From NCBI GenBank assembly GCA_964427005.1, contig CAYRTL010000108.1, forward strand, positions 1 through 17,391: a stretch of 17,391 bases of DNA, read 5' to 3'. The translations under genes and the position numbers were made by a program. Shown one piece after another: positions 14,285-17,391 of the stretch. The notes beneath the pieces are model-generated. The model had not been told where the DNA came from, did not search any database, and saw only the letters and a program-made list of their open reading frames with translations. Within the stretch, counting starts at the first letter, position 1. Each line of letters starts with the position of its first letter. The stretch is from JAMXLO01 sp964427005. Its GTDB lineage: Bacteria > Pseudomonadota > Alphaproteobacteria > Acetobacterales > Acetobacteraceae.

Positions 14285-15523
14285 TCATGCTGCGAGTTTT
14301 GGCACCCAGCCGCTTTGGCGCGCGGAAACTGGTGCCAGGACATCATAGATGACATTCCATAACTGCCGAAGCCGTCGAACGTATAGGTTCTCATTGATGG
14401 CTACGCAGAGGGTACGCACGGATTCCGGGTCAGCAGGCTTGGTGCTCACTTTGCTGAAGAGAATGTCGGCGAGCGCAGGTTGGAGCAGCGGGTCAGAACC
14501 CGCATTGTCCAGGTCGAACACTGTACGAATGCACATGTTGCGTAGCTGCAACGCCTTCTCCGGTCCCACCGCGACGATCAGTTGCGCCTGGGCTACCCAG
14601 TCAAGAGCTTCGAAAAAACCATACGGCGTTTCCATGAACAGCAGCACTGGGTTCGCGGTCGCGAGGTTCTGCACATCCTCAATCTCGAGCTCGGCTAACC
14701 GGAAGCGAATCGAAGGATCCATTCCGTCGATCATGTCCATGGGCAGCGTACGGCACATTTTCCTGGCTTCAGGATCGACTCGCTTCAATTGCAATCCTTG
14801 GAAGCGGTCCACCAACGTGTCGATCCCAAGCGTCGGAAAATAGCCCACCAGAAAGGCAAGGCCGAGGAACATGCCTGGCTGGGCAAAGGTGAACCAGGGT
14901 TCGTCCTGCCCATGCGTTGTCACACCGTGCAAGACATGGCGCAGTGTGGCCGCCACAAAGCATGCGAGCAGTATCTGCGTAGCGGCCCGTAAGAATGACA
15001 GTGGGGACAAGTCGAAATTCGCGATCCGCTTGAGAAGATAAAGGATCGACCAGATGTAGGCGCCAAAAAATGCCGCGGACATGACGGCCGCCGTACCCAT
15101 CTGGTACTCGGCTGACCCACTGGTTGCGCTATGCAGTCCAAGGAGGAAGAAACTCTTGTGATTCCAGAACTCCGTCTGATCGGCTAGAATGAGGGCCGTA
15201 CGGAATCCGAAGAAACTCACGCTGGCAAAAATCAAAGATGGCAGCGCATAGAGCATGGCTTCTCGAAACCCAGACACATGGAGCCGCTTCTGAACTGCGT
15301 GATCCTCGCTCCAGACACCATACTTGTACCGGGCGATTTCGAAGGATGGAACCAGGCTTAGCTTGGCCATATCCCCGCCGCCCGCGCGATAACTCTCCTC
15401 AAGACCTCGAAACAGCTTCTGCCTAAAGTGCTTAACGTTTGATCGCCCCATCAGAATGCCAACCGGCAAGAGCAGACAGAGCAGCCCGATTGCAAGATCC
15501 TGCATGATGTCATGCATCGCCAT
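14285..15523 (-). CDS. Multi-pass membrane protein with helix-hairpin-helix-like C-terminal segments, unknown function
   Basis: 412-residue protein I cannot assign to a named family. Five hydrophobic segments are likely membrane helices: about 9-26, 88-115, 143-165, 177-199 and 216-236. The soluble C-terminal third has two stretches shaped like helix-hairpin-helix motifs: MIDGMDPSIRFRLAELEIEDVQNLA (key pattern GMDxxxxxRLxxLxIxxVxxLA, about 264-288) and LQLRNMCIRTVFDLDNAG (about 326-342). Base composition differs from its neighbours: hand counts give 27 of 60 G+C at 14341-14400 and 29 of 60 at 15121-15180, against 39 of 60 in mrp at 8221-8280. The ATG at 15523 has GGAG about ten bases upstream. 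It stands alone between oppositely or separately expressed genes, which suggests a transferred or independently regulated gene. Confidence 0.75.
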   Translation of the reverse strand: MAMHDIMQDLAIGLLCLLLPVGILMGRSNVKHFRQKLFRGLEESYRAGGGDMAKLSLVPSFEIARYKYGVWSEDHAVQKRLHVSGFREAMLYALPSLIFASVSFFGFRTALILADQTEFWNHKSFFLLGLHSATSGSAEYQMGTAAVMSAAFFGAYIWSILYLLKRIANFDLSPLSFLRAATQILLACFVAATLRHVLHGVTTHGQDEPWFTFAQPGMFLGLAFLVGYFPTLGIDTLVDRFQGLQLKRVDPEARKMCRTLPMDMIDGMDPSIRFRLAELEIEDVQNLATANPVLLFMETPYGFFEALDWVAQAQLIVAVGPEKALQLRNMCIRTVFDLDNAGSDPLLQPALADILFSKVSTKPADPESVRTLCVAINENLYVRRLRQLWNVIYDVLAPVSARQSGWVPKLAA

Positions 15524-15555
15524 AGCTTGCGATCTCCGCCTATCCCGCCGCTTCT

Positions 15556-15599
15556 GATATGCAACAAAACCGTGCCGTAAGCTGTGATCAAATTCACAG
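15556..15599 (-). promoter_or_regulatory. CRP-type palindrome and candidate promoter for the membrane-protein gene
   Basis: CTGTGATCAAATTCACAG at 15582-15599 is a perfect 6-base inverted repeat with a 6-base spacer and contains the exact CRP core TGTGA-N6-TCACA. On the minus strand, downstream, CATATC (15561-15556) could serve as a -10; a start near 15549 would place the palindrome centre (15590.5) about 41.5 bases upstream, the position of class II CRP-activated promoters. The start codon follows at 15523. The site match is seen directly; the promoter and regulator are inferences. Confidence 0.4.
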
Positions 15600-15603
15600 A
15601 AGT

Positions 15604-15616
15604 GCAGCTTCGCTGC
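15604..15616. repeat. Short hairpin between phosphatase and membrane-protein genes
   Basis: GCAGC (15604-15608) and GCTGC (15612-15616) form a 5-base stem with a TTC loop, just beyond the phosphatase stop at 15623. No T-run follows on the minus strand, so it is a weak terminator candidate only. Confidence 0.3.
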
Positions 15617-15622
15617 GAAAAT

Positions 15623-16444
15623 TCACGCAGACATGAACGCGACGGCATCGTCCTCGAACACTGCACAGGTCAGCTTGCCGCCACAGCCGGCGCCGGTGTC
15701 CAGACAAATCCGGTTCGGCTTTATCGTCGGAGCTGGCGCTGTGGAATGGCCATGCACGACGATGACGCCGAAATCCTGTTCACTGGCGAGAAAGCTTTGG
15801 CGGATGCCGAGCAGATCATCCTCGGCTTGTCGATCCAGCGGCGTGCCAGGACGGATGCCGGCGTGAACGAACAGATAATCGCCCTCGCGATGTTCGAGAG
15901 CGAGACCCTGCATGAATGCTAGATCCGCCGGTGGAATCGATGCACGCCAGTTCTCACGCGGCGTCTCGGGTGCGATGGCCCAGCTCTGCAACGCGGCGTA
16001 CCCGCCCGTATGCAGCCAGTCCGTTGCCGCCGCACCGTCACCCGCTAACGCGTCAAGTGCGGTGCGTTCATGATCGCCCATCAGGTTTATCGTTGGCAGT
16101 CCGGCAATCGGAGGTCCCGCCGACAGCAGTTCGATGATCCCGGCGCTGTCGGGTCCGAAGTCGATGTAATCGCCAAGATGCAGTAGGATCGCCGATCCCG
16201 GCGGATTTCGCCTGAGGTCATCCTCGATCGCTGCGTATAATGTGCGAAGTTCGGCAAGGCAGCCGTGGATGTCGCCGATCGCATAGACTCTGCGGCCACG
16301 CGGCAATCGGCCGGGCGACAGCACGAAAACCAGCGAAGATGCATCGGCCTTGGCGATGCGTGGCGGCCGCCAGGTGGGCACAGCGGTGGCGTCGAGTTCC
16401 GCGCGGATGCGGGGCCGCGCGAGGCGGCGAACAGGGCGTCGCAT
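15623..16444 (-). CDS. PPP-type metallophosphoesterase (serine/threonine phosphatase-like)
   Basis: 273-residue cytosolic metallophosphatase. The metal-binding motifs are in order: GDIHG 57-61, GDYIDFGPDS 91-100, GDHE 123-126, VHAG 193-196 and HGHS 231-234. They identify the bacterial PPP/diadenosine-tetraphosphatase-like branch. Two positions depart from the usual motifs: Phe replaces the phosphate-binding Arg of GDxVDRG, and Asp replaces Asn in GNHE. The metal ligands otherwise remain, so activity is possible but substrate choice may differ. The N-terminal 50 residues are basic and without a clear fold. I chose the ATG at 16444; an in-frame TTG at 16480 would add 12 unsupported residues. 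It is divergent from the dehydratase pair, with an 80-base gap. Confidence 0.85.
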   Translation of the reverse strand: MRRPVRRLARPRIRAELDATAVPTWRPPRIAKADASSLVFVLSPGRLPRGRRVYAIGDIHGCLAELRTLYAAIEDDLRRNPPGSAILLHLGDYIDFGPDSAGIIELLSAGPPIAGLPTINLMGDHERTALDALAGDGAAATDWLHTGGYAALQSWAIAPETPRENWRASIPPADLAFMQGLALEHREGDYLFVHAGIRPGTPLDRQAEDDLLGIRQSFLASEQDFGVIVVHGHSTAPAPTIKPNRICLDTGAGCGGKLTCAVFEDDAVAFMSA

Positions 16445-16514
16445 GACCCGACTATGCCGCGCGCCGTTGTGCGCGGGCAATGCGTCGCGCTAGGCTTCCG
16501 CAGAAGCAAGGATT

Positions 16515-16520
16515 GGAGGA
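16515..16520 (+). promoter_or_regulatory. Shine-Dalgarno that points to a TTG start
   Basis: GGAGGA stands four bases before TTG at 16525-16527, where the hot-dog domain begins (translated as MAKITFPVEAGHIM). The in-frame ATG at 16480 lacks such a site and would add 15 residues with no similarity to the family. Confidence 0.7.
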
Positions 16521-16524
16521 AGCG

Positions 16525-17010
16525 TTGGCCAAGATCACATTCCCGGTCGAAGCAGGCCACATCATGCTGTTCGCGCGTGCCATCGGCGATACCAATCCGG
16601 TTTATCAGGACGCCGAGGCCGCGAAGAAAACCGAAGTTGGCGGCATCATCGCGCCACCGACATTCCCGCAAGCCGTGGCGCAGTTCGATCCGGACTACCC
16701 GCTGCGCTGGCGTCCCGGGCAGCCGTGGTTTGGCTCGGGCAAGACGGCGAGCGGACTGGAGAACCGTCCCTCCGGCGGAGGCGGTCTGCACGCCGAACAG
16801 CACTTCGAATATCACCGTCCGCTGCGGCCGGGTGACGTGCTGACTGTGGAGACAAAGCAAGGCAATACGTGGGAACGCGAGAGCAAACGTGCCGGCAAGC
16901 TGACCTTCCGCGAAACCATAAAAGAATATCGCGATCAGAACGGCGAGCTGGTTGTCACCGCGCGCAGCGTCGGCGTGACGACAGAGCGTCCTGTGGACAG
17001 CAAGGCCTGA
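16525..17010 (+). CDS. FAS1-like / MaoC-N hot-dog dehydratase subunit (HadA-like)
   Basis: 161-residue single hot-dog-fold protein of the MaoC_dehydrat_N type. It begins AKITFPVEAGHIMLFARAIGDTNPVYQD; the position of the catalytic His in MaoC hydratases is Tyr here (GDTNPVYQD), so this subunit probably lacks its own active site. APPTF, HFEYHRPLRPGDVL and SVGVTTER complete the family pattern. The TTG start is chosen from the ribosome-binding site. The next gene, 10 bases on, encodes a MaoC protein with an intact active site, so the two resemble the substrate-binding and catalytic halves of HadAB-type (3R)-hydroxyacyl dehydratases. A role in hydrating enoyl-CoA or enoyl-ACP is likely; the pathway is not shown. 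Confidence 0.85.
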   Translation: MAKITFPVEAGHIMLFARAIGDTNPVYQDAEAAKKTEVGGIIAPPTFPQAVAQFDPDYPLRWRPGQPWFGSGKTASGLENRPSGGGGLHAEQHFEYHRPLRPGDVLTVETKQGNTWERESKRAGKLTFRETIKEYRDQNGELVVTARSVGVTTERPVDSKA

Positions 17011-17020
17011 GGAGGCGGCG

Positions 17021-17391
17021 ATGGCACTGAAGGCAAGTCAGCTCAAAGTCGGCGACACGCATTCCGAGCGCGTCGTGGAGAATCTGTCGCGCACCCAGAT
17101 CGTGATGTACTGTGGGGCATCCGGTGACTACAATCCGCTGCACGCCGACGAGGTGTACGTGACACAGAAGGCCGGTTATCCCAGCGTATTCGCGCATGGG
17201 ATGCTCACGATGGGCCTGACCGGCAAGATGCTCACGAACTACGTCGGCGACGGTCGGCTGACCAAGTTCGGCGTGCGTTTCACCAATCAGGTGTGGCCCG
17301 GCGATGATCTGGACGCGAAGGCCACTGTAACGGCAATCCGCGAGGAAGGCGGCCAGCATTTTGTGGATCTGGCCCTGTCGACAACCAATCA
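17021..17391 (+). CDS. MaoC-family (R)-hydratase/dehydratase (HadB-like), cut by window end
   Basis: The first 123 codons are present and the frame is open to the window edge. The hydratase 2 motif is intact: SGDYNPLHAD with Asp36 and His41, followed by FAHGMLTMG. The catalytic Asp-His pair and the Gly-Met loop are those of (R)-specific enoyl-CoA hydratases and HadB. The full protein should be about 140-150 residues, so only a short tail is missing. The ATG has a strong GAGGAGG about six bases upstream, overlapping the stop of the upstream gene's region, and the two genes are surely co-transcribed. Together they likely act as a heterodimer on beta-hydroxyacyl thioesters. Confidence 0.87.
   Translation, partial: MALKASQLKVGDTHSERVVENLSRTQIVMYCGASGDYNPLHADEVYVTQKAGYPSVFAHGMLTMGLTGKMLTNYVGDGRLTKFGVRFTNQVWPGDDLDAKATVTAIREEGGQHFVDLALSTTN

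Noticed and set aside
1..17391. tRNA, rRNA, CRISPR arrays, transposases or phage genes
   Set aside because: None seen: no spaced direct repeats, no transposase-like protein, and no room for RNA genes in the short gaps.

Overview
The window looks like a core-genome stretch of a high-GC alphaproteobacterium, probably Rhodospirillales/Acetobacteraceae. This rests on gene content: an NDUFA12-type complex I protein beside mlaD and a DUF2155 protein, hflK-hflC-degP, an HSD10-like dehydrogenase, a DUF482 acyltransferase, and a protein derived from an alphaproteobacterial-type B12-dependent ribonucleotide reductase. The genus is not determined. Coding density is very high: I find 19 protein genes, no RNA genes, no CRISPR, no insertion sequence, and no gene-free stretch over 300 bases.

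Layout. (1) 1-129: non-coding end with two tandem hairpins. (2) 130-1137 (-) TRAP transporter substrate-binding protein and 1213-1974 (+) HSD10-like dehydrogenase, divergent around a palindrome. (3) 1984-7436 (-): hflK, hflC, a DegP/HtrA protease and a gamma-glutamyltransferase-like protein, all one direction and tightly spaced. The first three form an inner-membrane/periplasm protein quality-control group. (4) 7563-8678 (+): Mrp/ApbC iron-sulfur carrier, divergent from hflK. (5) 8668-10969 (-): NDUFA12, mlaD, a 73-residue protein, a DUF2155 secreted protein and trehalose-phosphatase otsB. The last four junctions are 10 bases or less, three of them overlaps, so the group is probably one translationally coupled transcript. 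(6) 11087-14278 (+): a cysteine-free ribonucleotide reductase relative, a RidA-family protein and a DUF482 acyltransferase. (7) 14285-15523 (-): a low-GC multi-pass membrane protein of unknown function, with helix-hairpin-helix-like cytosolic segments and a perfect CRP-type palindrome upstream. (8) 15623-16444 (-): a PPP-type phosphatase with altered motifs. (9) 16525-end (+): two hot-dog dehydratases resembling a HadA/HadB pair; the second is cut by the window edge.

Most of the window is ordinary housekeeping sequence. The two items most worth attention are the ribonucleotide-reductase-derived protein, which has no cysteine at all and so cannot be a reductase, and the membrane protein at 14285-15523, which has base composition unlike its neighbours and its own candidate promoter. 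I did not find a convincing new multi-gene system. All functional calls are from reading the translated sequences; no database search was run.
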